A stretch of DNA of 64,000 nt from an uncultured Stenotrophomonas sp. (GCF_945952405.1 NZ_CAMFIA010000004.1:62001-126000); one strand, 5' to 3'; positions 17,984 to 26,068 are shown, counted from the first letter of the stretch. Made by a program: numbers and translations. The notes: a model not told the origin generated them from the sequence alone.

Positions 17984-18614
17984 AGTGCCACTGCAGTTGG
18001 CCGGCGAGCCGGTGGTCCTGGTCGGTGCGCGTGCGCTGTACTGGCCGGCGCGGCGGGCACTGCTGATCGCCGACCTGCACCTCGGCAAGGCCGACCTCTT
18101 CCGCCGTGCCGGCATCGCGTTGCCCAGCGGCGGCACCGGCGAAGACCTGCAGCGCCTGCAGGCGCTGCTCGATACGCATGCCTGTCGCGAGCTGTGGATC
18201 CTGGGCGACATCCTGCATGGACCGGCGCATCGTGCCGCCTGGTACCAGCAGTGGCTGGGCTGGCGTGAACGCAATGCCGGGGTGGACGTGCATGTGGTAC
18301 GCGGCAATCACGACCGGCAGCTGGCGCATGCACAGCTGCAGGTGCAGATTCACGATGACATCCCGCTGCAGCCCTTCCTGCTTCGCCATGAACCGCTGCC
18401 GGATCGCGCATTGCACGTGATCGCAGGACATCTGCACCCACAGGTGGCGCTGCCGCCGCTGCGGCGACGCTTCCCTGCGTTCTGGCTGCGCGACCGGATC
18501 ACCATCCTGCCGGCGTTCTCCGCGTTCACCGCCGGGATCGTGCCGGTTCCTGCCCACGGTGAGCGCATGCTGGCCTGCGTGGATGGCGGCCTGGTCCCGC
18601 TGCCGATGCGTTGA
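17973..18614 (+). CDS. pdeM: PdeM, ligase-associated metallophosphoesterase
   Basis: 213 residues of the calcineurin-like phosphoesterase fold. Metal-binding motifs are in order: DLH (34-36), GD (78-79), GNHD (111-114) and GHLH (152-155). PdeM/MPE proteins hydrolyse phosphodiesters and are reported as endonucleases; they occur almost always in this operon. The ATG lies inside the helicase gene (11-base overlap), the tightest linkage of the operon. It is the last gene; the next gene is on the opposite strand, one base after the stop. No terminator hairpin is evident. Confidence 0.9.
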   Translation: MADEVPLQLAGEPVVLVGARALYWPARRALLIADLHLGKADLFRRAGIALPSGGTGEDLQRLQALLDTHACRELWILGDILHGPAHRAAWYQQWLGWRERNAGVDVHVVRGNHDRQLAHAQLQVQIHDDIPLQPFLLRHEPLPDRALHVIAGHLHPQVALPPLRRRFPAFWLRDRITILPAFSAFTAGIVPVPAHGERMLACVDGGLVPLPMR

Positions 18615-18615
18615 A

Positions 18616-18885
18616 TCAGGCCGGGCGGATGTGCAGGTCCGGCATCACACGGAAATCGGGCGTGTCATCGTCACGTCGCCGCGGCAGCGCCTGGACCGCC
18701 TCCAGCATCTCCTGCGCGCAGGCGCGGATACGCGCGTGATGTTCTGCAGATGCGTGGCTGATCAGGCTGCCCACATGAAACTCGAACACGTCTTCCAGTA
18801 CGTCGGGCTGGTCCTCGTGCAGCATCTGCAGCAGACCGCGCAGCTTGCAGATTTCCGATTCCAGCTCTTCGACCGCGAACAACAT
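18616..18885 (-). CDS. Small acidic protein of unknown function
   Basis: 89 residues, predicted mostly helical and acidic (MLFAVEELESEICKLRGLLQ and then HEDQPDVLEDVFEFHVGSLIS). It has no signal peptide, membrane segment or recognised motif. The start codon is preceded by an excellent Shine-Dalgarno (GAGGAG, 6 bases upstream), which argues that it is a real gene. It is tail-to-tail with pdeM (one base between stops), so link to the repair operon is positional only. Probably cytoplasmic. Confidence 0.65.
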   Translation of the reverse strand: MLFAVEELESEICKLRGLLQMLHEDQPDVLEDVFEFHVGSLISHASAEHHARIRACAQEMLEAVQALPRRRDDDTPDFRVMPDLHIRPA

Positions 18886-19068
18886 GGCGTCCTCCTCATT
18901 TCGACATCGGCGGCGCGTCCGGGCCGCAGCAGGCAGCGACGGCAGGGCCGCCCGGGGCCATGCGCGATGTTGATCACGGAAAAGGAAACGGGCGACGCGG
19001 CTGTCGCGTGCTTCCTTCTTCTCGCATATCCGCAGTGAGGCAACCGTTAATTCACGTGACGATGCGAT
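18886..19068. other. Intergenic stretch without a recognisable gene
   Basis: 183 bases between two minus-strand genes. It should hold the promoter of the small acidic protein gene and the 3' end of the monooxygenase transcript. I see no terminator, repeat or RNA motif in it. Confidence 0.5.
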
Positions 19069-20337
19069 TCACGCACGTGCGGTGGCTGTGATGGCACCAG
19101 GCGGTTCGGCTGCACTGGACAAGGCGTCGATGAAGGCCGGATCCAGCGTCAATGATCCGAACCAGCCATGCTGGGTACCACTGAGCACGCGCAGCATGTG
19201 GCCGCGACCGCCGGGCAGGCGCCCCATCGGGCCGAGCAGGACATCACGCGCCTTCGCCCAGGCGTCGCGGTCGGACTGGAACAGCGGCGTCAGCCAGCGG
19301 CTCCAGCGCTGGTACACCGCTACATGCGCGCGCCGCTGCGCCTGGTAGGCCTGCAGCGCGACCGTGCTGCCGCCATGGGTGCGCAGCGCATCGCGCAGCG
19401 CAAGCGCGTCCAGCAGTGCCATGTTCACGCCCTGCCCCAGCTGCGGGCTCATCGCATGCGCGGCATCACCGGCCAGCACCATGCGCCCCTGGTGCCAGCG
19501 CGTCATCACCGCATCACGATAGACCGCGCGCGCCAGCTGGCCGGCTTCGCGCAGGTGGGCGAAGCGCGCCACGGCCTGCGGCCACAGTGCATGCAGTTCT
19601 TCCAGCCAGCACGGCATGCCGTCATTCTGCCAGCGCTCGAAGTCGGCACGCGGCAGGCTCCAGAAGAAGCTCAGGCGCGCCGTGTCATCGCCCGGGCGGG
19701 TACCCACCGGCAGCAGGCCGATCATCTTGCGTGCCGCCACGTAGCGCTGGCGCAGCTCGTGCACGTGCGGCCAGTCCTCTGCCGGCAGCAGGCACCACAG
19801 CGCCCCCCACGGATAGACGCGGTCGAGCCCGGCACCGCCATCGATCGTGCCGCGCAGCGTCGAAGCCGCGCCATCGGCGGCCACCACCAGATCGAACGGC
19901 CCGTGCGCGCGCCCCTCGCTGTCGCGCAGGCGGCCGTGCTCCACGTCCACGCTGGCGATGGTGGTACCGGCATGCAGCTGGCCGGCACCGGCCCGCGCTT
20001 CATCGAGCAGCGAGAACAACGCACCGCGCTGCATGCCAAGGCCGTGCAGGCGCGCATCCAGGCCGTCGTAGCGCATATCCATCACCGCGCGTTGGCACGG
20101 CGTGTCGCCGTACAGGCGGTGGACCGGCGCCGCATGCGCGCGCACTGCATCGAGCAGGCCCATCTGCCACAGCACCTGCAGACCACTGGGCTGCAGCAGG
20201 AAGCCCGCCCCGACCGGCCCCGGCGTGGGCACGCGTTCGAAGATCTCCACCTCGTGGCCATCACGGGTGAGCAGGATGGCCAATGCCTGGCCAGCGGTGC
20301 CGTAACCAATCACGGCGATGCGCAGTCGTTCCGTCAT
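19069..20337 (-). CDS. FAD-dependent monooxygenase (aromatic hydroxylase-like)
   Basis: 422 residues. The N-terminal Rossmann FAD motif IAVIGYGTAGQALAILL is followed by an acidic strand end (VEIFER). The second FAD motif LAGDAAHAMSPQLGQGVNMALLDA lies near 290-315, with the group A motif VVAADGAASTLRG between them. This is the PHBH/UbiH-like class of flavin hydroxylases; the substrate is unknown. The ATG at 20337 (MTERLRIAVIGYG) opens the FAD motif at the usual distance. It is followed by no co-oriented gene closer than 180 bases and is probably monocistronic. Confidence 0.85.
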   Translation of the reverse strand: MTERLRIAVIGYGTAGQALAILLTRDGHEVEIFERVPTPGPVGAGFLLQPSGLQVLWQMGLLDAVRAHAAPVHRLYGDTPCQRAVMDMRYDGLDARLHGLGMQRGALFSLLDEARAGAGQLHAGTTIASVDVEHGRLRDSEGRAHGPFDLVVAADGAASTLRGTIDGGAGLDRVYPWGALWCLLPAEDWPHVHELRQRYVAARKMIGLLPVGTRPGDDTARLSFFWSLPRADFERWQNDGMPCWLEELHALWPQAVARFAHLREAGQLARAVYRDAVMTRWHQGRMVLAGDAAHAMSPQLGQGVNMALLDALALRDALRTHGGSTVALQAYQAQRRAHVAVYQRWSRWLTPLFQSDRDAWAKARDVLLGPMGRLPGGRGHMLRVLSGTQHGWFGSLTLDPAFIDALSSAAEPPGAITATARA

Positions 20338-20390
20338 GGCGGCATTGTGCCTGAGCCGACGGCCAACGGCTCGAAGGCCGCAGCGCAAAA

Positions 20391-20416
20391 AAAAAACCCC
20401 GCCGGAGCGGGGTTTT
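20391..20416 (-). terminator. Intrinsic terminator of the cold-shock gene
   Basis: Read on the minus strand: AACCCCGC, short loop, GCGGGGTT, then a run of ten T (complement of 20387-20396). It stands 20 bases past the cold-shock stop codon. Confidence 0.92.
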
Positions 20417-20435
20417 CAACGCACTGTCGAGTGGA

Positions 20436-20642
20436 TCACTCGGCCGGCGTGATGTTCGAAGCCTGGGCACCCTTCGGGCCCTGGGTCACGTCATAGGTGA
20501 CACGCTGGCCTTCCTGCAGGCTGCGGAAGCCCTTGGAGTTGATGGCGGAGAAGTGCGCGAACACGTCGGCGCTGCCATCCTCCGGCGAGATGAAGCCAAA
20601 TCCCTTGGCGTCGTTGAACCACTTGACGGTACCGTTCGGCAT
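20436..20642 (-). CDS. Cold-shock protein, CspA family
   Basis: 68 residues, a full single cold-shock domain (OB fold). RNP-1 KGFGFI and RNP-2 VFAHFS bind single-stranded RNA/DNA. It starts [14 protein letters not shown], the usual start for the family. An 88-base gap separates it from the upstream phosphorylase, and a strong terminator follows. I cannot tell whether this copy is cold-induced or constitutive. Confidence 0.96.
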   Translation of the reverse strand: MPNGTVKWFNDAKGFGFISPEDGSADVFAHFSAINSKGFRSLQEGQRVTYDVTQGPKGAQASNITPAE

Positions 20643-20730
20643 GGTAATGCGAGACCTTATGCAATGAATGGGTGGTGTACGCTGAACCCGCGCACAAGCT
20701 GAGTATGCAAAGCTTGCCCGGGGAAGACAA

Positions 20731-21477
20731 TCACCCCCGTGCCAATTCGCCCACCAGTTCCGGAAGTCCGTTGCTCGCGGCCTGCACATTGGCCAGTACT
20801 TCGGCCATCGTGATCTCCTCGCCATCGCCGCAGCCGGCCGCCCAGTTGGCGATGATCGCCAGGCAGGCGTAGTCCAGCCCCAGCTCCCGTGCCAGCGCGG
20901 CTTCCGGCATGCCGGTCATGCCCACCAGGTCGCAGCCGTCACGGCGCATGCGGGCGATCTCGGCGATGGTTTCCAGACGCGGGCCCTGCGTTGCGCCGTA
21001 GCAGCCACCGTCGTGGACGCTGACACCGGTCACCCTGGCCGCGGCCAGGATCTTGCTGCGCAGCATCGGCGTGTAGGGGTGGCCGAAGTCGACGTGGACC
21101 ACATCGGTGCCTTCTTCTTCACAGATGGTGCTGATCCGGCCCCAGGTGTAGTCGATGATCTGGTCCGGGCAGGCCAGCACGCGCGGACCGAAGTCCTCGG
21201 TGATGCCGCCGACCGTGTTCAGCGCCAGCACGCGCTGCGCGCCCAGCTGCTGCAGCGCGGCCAGGTTGGCGCGGTAGTTGATCTTGTGCGGCGGCAGCGA
21301 GTGGCCCTCGCCATGCCGCGCCAGGAATGCCACGCGATGGCCGAGCAGCGTGCCCACGCGCACCGGGCCGGACGGGCGGCCGAAGCGGGTGTCGACCTCG
21401 TGGGTCTGCACGTCGTCGAGCTTGGCCAGGTTGTAGACACCGGTACCGCCGATCACGGCCAGGGCGATCTGTTGCAT
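20731..21477 (-). CDS. S-methyl-5'-thioinosine phosphorylase
   Basis: 248 residues of the purine nucleoside phosphorylase/MTAP fold: GGTGVYN near the N-terminus, phosphate-site [18 protein letters not shown], and [15 protein letters not shown]. The base-recognition stretch reads IIANWAAG, with Asn where adenine-specific MTAPs carry Asp. This is the signature of the methylthioinosine-specific enzyme known from Pseudomonas. It would split methylthioinosine into hypoxanthine and methylthioribose-1-phosphate. I chose the ATG at 21477 (GGAG 8 bases upstream) over a GTG three codons earlier. It is third in the nagZ-hpt order, 82 bases behind hpt, which would use its product. Confidence 0.85.
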   Translation of the reverse strand: MQQIALAVIGGTGVYNLAKLDDVQTHEVDTRFGRPSGPVRVGTLLGHRVAFLARHGEGHSLPPHKINYRANLAALQQLGAQRVLALNTVGGITEDFGPRVLACPDQIIDYTWGRISTICEEEGTDVVHVDFGHPYTPMLRSKILAAARVTGVSVHDGGCYGATQGPRLETIAEIARMRRDGCDLVGMTGMPEAALARELGLDYACLAIIANWAAGCGDGEEITMAEVLANVQAASNGLPELVGELARG

Positions 21478-21559
21478 TCGAAGCACTCCATGAAAAGACG
21501 AACGCCGGCACCCGAAGATGCCGGCGGCAGAAGAAGACGCGCCGCGGGCGGCTGCGCCG

Positions 21560-22114
21560 TTATTCCTTCATCGCGTAGATGGCCGGCACGCAGCGCAGGG
21601 TTTCGTTGACGTCCATGCCGAATCCGAACACGTAGCGGTCCGGCAGTTCGATGCCGGCGTAGTCGGCGGTCACGTCCGGCAGCGCGCGGTCGTGCTTCTT
21701 CACGGTCATCGCCGCGATACGCACGTCGGTCGCGCCCTGTTCCAGGCACCAGGTGCGCACGCCCTGCAGGGTGTAGCCTTCGTCGAGAATGTCGTCGACC
21801 AGCAGCACGCGGCGGCCGAACAGCGAGGTGGCCGGCTTGTGCTTCCAGACCAGGTCGCCACCGGTGGTTTCACCGCGGTAGCGGGTCGCGTGCAGGTAAT
21901 CGAACTGCACGTCCTGGCCGCGTGCGCCCAGTTCCAGCGCCAGCTGGCCGGCGAACGGCAGCGCGCCGTGCATGATGGACAGGAACAGCGGCACCTCGCC
22001 CTTGTAATCGCGCGCGATGGCGTCGGCGATACCAGCGATGGCCTTGTCGATGGTGGGGCGGTCGACCAGCAGGTCAGCCTGGGCCAGGGCCTGGGAAATG
22101 GTGAGGTTGGGCAT
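21560..22114 (-). CDS. hpt: Hypoxanthine-guanine phosphoribosyltransferase
   Basis: 184 residues. The PRPP-binding signature VLLVDDILDEGYTLQG is present, as are the flexible-loop and base-specificity segments (DVTADYAGIELPDRYVFGFGMDV). It converts hypoxanthine (and possibly guanine) plus PRPP to IMP/GMP in the cytoplasm. Its ATG shares one base with the nagZ TGA (TGATG), so translation is coupled. The downstream gene makes hypoxanthine, giving a compact salvage route. Confidence 0.93.
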   Translation of the reverse strand: MPNLTISQALAQADLLVDRPTIDKAIAGIADAIARDYKGEVPLFLSIMHGALPFAGQLALELGARGQDVQFDYLHATRYRGETTGGDLVWKHKPATSLFGRRVLLVDDILDEGYTLQGVRTWCLEQGATDVRIAAMTVKKHDRALPDVTADYAGIELPDRYVFGFGMDVNETLRCVPAIYAMKE

Positions 22115-23121
22115 CAGACGGTTCTTCCAAGGGTTTCAAGCAGACGGGATTGGGTGTCGGCATGGCGGGCATCGGCCAGCAGGCCGTCCCAGCCGAGCGC
22201 GCCGCGGCCCAGCAGGCCCAGCAGCGCGGCAGTATTGAGGGAGCGTCCCTGCACCGCGTGCAGGGCTTCATCGACCAGTTCCGGGTGGCAGACCAGCACC
22301 ACGTCGCAGCCGGCGTCCAGGTGCGCATGCACCCGCGCCGGTACGCCACCGGCGCTGTGCGAGGCGGCCATGCCGATGTCGTCGGAGAACACCACGCCAC
22401 GGAAGCCAAGCTCGCCGCGCAGGATCTCCTGGATCCAGCGCGGCGAGTAGCCGGCGGGCTCCGGGGCCACCTGCGGGTAGATCACGTGCGCCATCATCAC
22501 CGCGTCGGCGCCGGCGGCGATGCCGGCCTGGAACGGCACCAGGTCCTGCGCGCGCAGCACGTCCAGCGCGCGCGGATCGATCGCGGTATCGACGTGGGTG
22601 TCTTCCAGCACGGTGCCGTGGCCGGGGAAATGCTTGAGCGTGGCGGCCATGCCGACCGCATGCATGCCGCGCACGTAGGCGGCGGTGAATGCCGCCACCA
22701 CCTGCGGATCTTCACTGAAGGCGCGGTTGCCGATGGCCCGGTTGCCGCGGCCGAGATCGACCACCGGCGCGAAGCTCAGGTCCAGGCCGCTGGCCCGCAC
22801 TTCGCTGGCCATCAGCCAGGCGTGCCGCTCGGCCAGGGCCAGGGCCTGCTGCGGATCGGTGGCGTACAGCGCACCGATGTCCTGCAGCGGCGGCAGCTCG
22901 CTGTAGCCTTCGCGGAAGCGCTGCACGCGGCCGCCCTCCTGGTCCACGCAGATCAGCTGCGGGCGCGGCGCGGCGGCACGGATCGCCGCGCTCAGATCGG
23001 TCACCTGCTGGCGCGAAGCGAAGTTGCGCTTGAACAGCACCACCCCGGCGACGGCATCGTGCTGCAGCCAGTCACGTTCCTGGGGGGTCAGTTCGGTGCC
23101 GGCAACGCCGATCAGCAGCAT
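22114..23121 (-). CDS. nagZ: Beta-N-acetylhexosaminidase NagZ (GH3)
   Basis: 335 residues, the usual size for Gram-negative NagZ. The glycoside hydrolase family 3 signature KHFPGHG (followed by TVLEDTH) and catalytic nucleophile Asp in FSDDIGM are present. There is no signal peptide, as expected for the cytoplasmic enzyme that removes GlcNAc from anhydromuropeptides in peptidoglycan recycling. In organisms with AmpR-controlled beta-lactamases its product signals induction; S. maltophilia is one. I chose the ATG at 23121 (MLLIGVAGTELTPQERDWL). Stop overlaps the hpt start. Confidence 0.93.
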   Translation of the reverse strand: MLLIGVAGTELTPQERDWLQHDAVAGVVLFKRNFASRQQVTDLSAAIRAAAPRPQLICVDQEGGRVQRFREGYSELPPLQDIGALYATDPQQALALAERHAWLMASEVRASGLDLSFAPVVDLGRGNRAIGNRAFSEDPQVVAAFTAAYVRGMHAVGMAATLKHFPGHGTVLEDTHVDTAIDPRALDVLRAQDLVPFQAGIAAGADAVMMAHVIYPQVAPEPAGYSPRWIQEILRGELGFRGVVFSDDIGMAASHSAGGVPARVHAHLDAGCDVVLVCHPELVDEALHAVQGRSLNTAALLGLLGRGALGWDGLLADARHADTQSRLLETLGRTV

Positions 23122-23199
23122 GGTCGATCTCCACAACACGCGCCCGCATGGCGCAGTGCCGCATTGTCGCAGAACCGGCCGACAGGCGCAGTCCTCCCG

Positions 23200-23226
23200 A
23201 AAAAGGGGACGGAGGGAATTAAGACG
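23200..23226. repeat. Solo arm of the GGGGACGGAGGG repeat
   Basis: AAAAAGGGGACGGAGGG then AATTAAGACG: a single, slightly diverged copy of the arm that forms the perfect palindrome at 24024-24101, on the other side of the FrnE-like gene. Confidence 0.6.
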
Positions 23227-23258
23227 TATCCAGCCCTGCCGGGCCGGACAGGCAAGCG

Positions 23259-23289
23259 CGGGTCAGAGCCCCTGGGGATCTGACCCGGG
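23259..23289. repeat. Palindromic repeat, GGGTCAGA family
   Basis: The hairpin arms GGGTCAGAGCCCC and GGGGATCTGACCC form near-perfect pairing. It lies 7 bases past the FrnE-like stop codon and is related to 1667-1705 and 52729-52769. Confidence 0.65.
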
Positions 23290-23295
23290 GATGGG

Positions 23296-23994
23296 TCAGA
23301 CCTTGCAGCCGTCCGGACCGCAGGCCTCGTCACCGCCTGCAGCGGCGGGCGGTGCGCCCTGCTGTTCGGCAGCGATCTGCTGCAGGGCCTGGGCGAACGC
23401 CTCCGGCGGCTGTGCCCCGGAAATCGCCCAGCGGCCATCGATGACGAAGGTCGGTACAGAGGAAATGCCCAGCGCATGCGCCTCGGCCAGCTTCGCTTCC
23501 ACCTCGGCCAGGCCGCGGTCGGAGGCCAGCAGCTGGGCGATCTCGCCCGCGTCGAGGCCACCGGCAACGCCGGCCTTGATCAGTACCGCGCTGTCCGCCA
23601 GGTTCTCGCCATACTCGAAGTGGGCGCGGAACAGGGCCTCGCCCACCGCGTCCTGCACCCCATGCTGGCCGGCCAGCCACAGCAGCCGGTGGGCCGGCAG
23701 CGTGGTCACCCGCACCTGGCCCTGGCCGAAGTCCATCGGCAGGCCCTCGGCACGCGCGGTGGTCTGGGTCTGGCTGAGGATCTGCTCGGTACGCTCGGCG
23801 CCACCGAACTTGCGCACGTACGCCTCGCGCAGCGGCACCGGCGTGGCATCCGCGTCCGGGTCGAGCTGGAACGGCTGCCAGTGGATGTCGAGTTCAGGCG
23901 CGTTCGCGCCCAGCAACTGCACTCCCTGCTGGAAGCGATGCTTGCCGATCCAGCACCAGGGGCAGACCACGTCGGAGTAGATGTCGATTCTCAT
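23296..23994 (-). CDS. FrnE/DsbA-family thiol oxidoreductase
   Basis: 232 residues, thioredoxin-like DsbA fold of the FrnE type. Redox motif CPWC lies in DVVCPWCWIGKHRF right after the first strand. The cis-Pro region is ISSVPTFVIDGRW near 187-199. No signal peptide is seen, so it is cytoplasmic, unlike DsbA. The C-terminus carries an extra Cys pair, ACGPDGCKV, that could form a second redox or metal site. I chose the ATG at 23994 with GGGG directly upstream; a GTG three codons earlier is possible. It stands alone, flanked by palindromes. Confidence 0.87.
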   Translation of the reverse strand: MRIDIYSDVVCPWCWIGKHRFQQGVQLLGANAPELDIHWQPFQLDPDADATPVPLREAYVRKFGGAERTEQILSQTQTTARAEGLPMDFGQGQVRVTTLPAHRLLWLAGQHGVQDAVGEALFRAHFEYGENLADSAVLIKAGVAGGLDAGEIAQLLASDRGLAEVEAKLAEAHALGISSVPTFVIDGRWAISGAQPPEAFAQALQQIAAEQQGAPPAAAGGDEACGPDGCKV

Positions 23995-24023
23995 CCCCAC
24001 CACATGGGGCCCCCTGCCCTCGA

Positions 24024-24101
24024 AAAAAGGGGACGGAGGGGATTAAGTCGCTTTCCGCACAGGCGGGGTAAATACGACTTAATCCCCTCCGTCCCCTTTT
24101 T
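24024..24101. repeat. Perfect 27-base inverted repeat, bidirectional hairpin
   Basis: 27-base arms at 24024-24050 (AAAAAGGGGACGGAGGGG then ATTAAGTCG) and 24075-24101, exact reverse complements around a 24-base loop. The outer ends give T5 on both strands, so a transcript from either side would carry a long stem with U tail. It lies between the CYTH gene stop and the FrnE-like start. I recall similar sequences near RAYT-type (REP-associated) transposase genes, but no such gene is in this window. Confidence 0.8.
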
Positions 24102-24106
24102 GGGGT

Positions 24107-24592
24107 TCACCACTGTGAATACGGGTGGCTGGCGAGGGCGACGTTGTAGTAGCGGGTGTCGTCGGTTACTTCGGCGCCGACCCAGTCGGGCAGCTCGATG
24201 GCCTGGTCGGCGCTGTCCAGCTCGACCTCGGCCACCACCAGGCCGGCGTTGTCGCCGAGGAACTCGTCCACCTCCCAGGTCAGGCCGGCGTGTTCAACCA
24301 GATGCCGGCGCTTGTCGATCAGGCCGCCCACGCACAGCACCAGCAAGGCACGCGCGTCCTCCACCGGGATCGGGTAGTCGAACTCCTGGCGGGTATGGCC
24401 AATGGTCCGCGACTTCAGGTTCAACGCGGCCTGCTCGCCCTCGATGCGCACGCGCACCGAGGCGTTCTGGGTACCGCGATCCAGTGCGCCCATGTCGTTG
24501 ATGTAGCCCTGCGCCATCGGGATCACCCGATGCGCGGCGGTGCGCCAGCCATCACTGCTGACGAGGAATTTGCGTTCGATTTCGATGCCCAT
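24107..24592 (-). CDS. CYTH domain protein (triphosphate tunnel enzyme)
   Basis: 161 residues. The signature ExExK appears as EIERK at 4-8, right after the start. Basic and acidic tunnel residues follow (VRVRIEG, LNLKSR, WEVDEF, VAEVEL). Small CYTH proteins hydrolyse inorganic triphosphate or, in some bacteria, act as class IV adenylate cyclases; this short form is more like inorganic triphosphatase, but activity cannot be settled from sequence. I chose the ATG at 24592 so that ExExK is N-terminal as in the family. Confidence 0.85.
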   Translation of the reverse strand: MGIEIERKFLVSSDGWRTAAHRVIPMAQGYINDMGALDRGTQNASVRVRIEGEQAALNLKSRTIGHTRQEFDYPIPVEDARALLVLCVGGLIDKRRHLVEHAGLTWEVDEFLGDNAGLVVAEVELDSADQAIELPDWVGAEVTDDTRYYNVALASHPYSQW

Positions 24593-24733
24593 GGCGCAAT
24601 TATGCGCGATTGGCATGACAGGTCCGGGCATCGGCCTGCGCGGGCGCCCCTCACGGCAGGGACGCCCCTCACTGCCCGCGCCCGCCGCGGGTCGGCGGCC
24701 GCTGGCACCTGGACCCGCTGCCGGCCGACCGGC

Positions 24734-26068
24734 TCAGCGCTTCTCGAACACCGCGATGCTTTCCACATGCGCGGTGTGCGGGAACATGTCCATCGCGCCG
24801 GCGCTGACCAGGGTGAAGCCCTGTTCGTTGACCAGGTAACCGGCATCGCGCGCCAGCGAACCCGGATGGCAGCTGACATAGACGATGCGCTTGAACTGCT
24901 TCAGCGGCAGCTGCTGCAGCACCTCGATCGCGCCCGAGCGCGGCGGATCCAGCAGCAGCTTGTCGAAGCCCTGGCGCATCCACGAGGTGCTGCGCTGGTC
25001 CTGGGTCAGGTCGGCGCTGAAGAACTGCGCATTGGCCAGGCCGTTGCGTTCGGCGTTCTCGCGCGCACGCGCCACCAGGCCGGCGTCACCTTCCACGCCG
25101 ACCACTTCGCGCACGCGGCGCGCCAGCGGCAGGGTGAAATTGCCAAGGCCGCAGAACAGGTCCAGCACGCGCTCGTCCGCGCCGGGCTCGAGCAGGTCCA
25201 GCGCGTGGGCGATCATCTTCTCGTTGAGCTTGGCGTTGACCTGGATGAAGTCCAGCGGGCGGAACGCCAGCTCCACATCCCACGGCGCCAGCCGGAACGA
25301 CAGCGGCACGCCCTGCCCGTCCAGCGGATGCACGGTGTCCACGCCGCCCGGCTGCAGGTAGATGGCGAAGCCATGCTGCTGGCCGAACGCGGCCCAGGCG
25401 GCACGATCGGCGTCGCTGAGCGGCTGCAGGTGGCGCACGGTCAGGGCGATGGCGTGGTCGCCGCCGATGAACTCGATCTGCGGGATGTCACGCTTGCCAT
25501 CCAGTGACTCGATGAAGGTGGACAGCGCCTCGACCTTGGTGCCGATCTCGGGAATGACGGTCAGGCACTGGCTGAGGTCGGCAACGAAACGGGGATCCTG
25601 TTCACGGAAGCCGACCAGGGTCTTGTCCTTCTTCTCGACCCGGCGCACCGAGAAACGGCCCTTGCGGCGGTAGCCCCAGCTCTCGCCGACCAGCGGCGCC
25701 AGCACCGCGCCGGGCTTCACATGGCCGATGCGCTCCAGGTTGTCCATCAGCACGCGCTGCTTGGCGACGATCTGCTGGTCTTCGTCCAGGTGCTGCAGCA
25801 CGCAGCCGGCGCAGGTGCCGAAATGCGGGCACTTCGGGGTCACGCGCTGCGGCGAGGCCTGCAGCACCTGCACCGTGCGCGCCTCGTCGAAATGACGGCT
25901 GCGCGCGGTCTGTTCGGCCATGACCACCTCGCCCGGCAGCGCGCCACTGACGAAGGTGACCTTGCCGCCCTCGCCTTCACGGCGGGCAACGCCGCGACCA
26001 TCATGGCTGAGGTCGAGGATCTCGGTCTGGAACGGGGTACGGTCGATGCGGGAGCGGGATCGGGCCAC
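24734..26068 (-). CDS. rlmD: 23S rRNA (uracil-1939-C5)-methyltransferase RlmD
   Basis: 444 residues. An N-terminal TRAM domain (about 10-65) is followed by the [4Fe-4S] Cys set Cys80, Cys86, Cys89 and Cys168 (CPHFGTCAGC; LSQCLTV). The SAM-binding domain has VLDLFCGLGNFTLPLA. The catalytic Cys400 is in VYVSCHPGSLARD, with LLLDPPRSG before it. It methylates U1939 of 23S rRNA using SAM. I chose GTG at 26068, which gives the family's N-terminus and length; no strong ribosome binding site supports it. The gene is divergent from the receiver-Hpt gene, 127 bases apart. Confidence 0.9.
   Translation of the reverse strand: MARSRSRIDRTPFQTEILDLSHDGRGVARREGEGGKVTFVSGALPGEVVMAEQTARSRHFDEARTVQVLQASPQRVTPKCPHFGTCAGCVLQHLDEDQQIVAKQRVLMDNLERIGHVKPGAVLAPLVGESWGYRRKGRFSVRRVEKKDKTLVGFREQDPRFVADLSQCLTVIPEIGTKVEALSTFIESLDGKRDIPQIEFIGGDHAIALTVRHLQPLSDADRAAWAAFGQQHGFAIYLQPGGVDTVHPLDGQGVPLSFRLAPWDVELAFRPLDFIQVNAKLNEKMIAHALDLLEPGADERVLDLFCGLGNFTLPLARRVREVVGVEGDAGLVARARENAERNGLANAQFFSADLTQDQRSTSWMRQGFDKLLLDPPRSGAIEVLQQLPLKQFKRIVYVSCHPGSLARDAGYLVNEQGFTLVSAGAMDMFPHTAHVESIAVFEKR

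Noticed and set aside
12925-18614. The four-gene nuclease-ligase-helicase-phosphoesterase set as an undescribed defence island
   Set aside because: The combination is already known as the ligase-associated (LIG/Lhr-Core) repair cluster; no mobile-element or defence neighbours are present. Kept as a finding for its unresolved pathway only.
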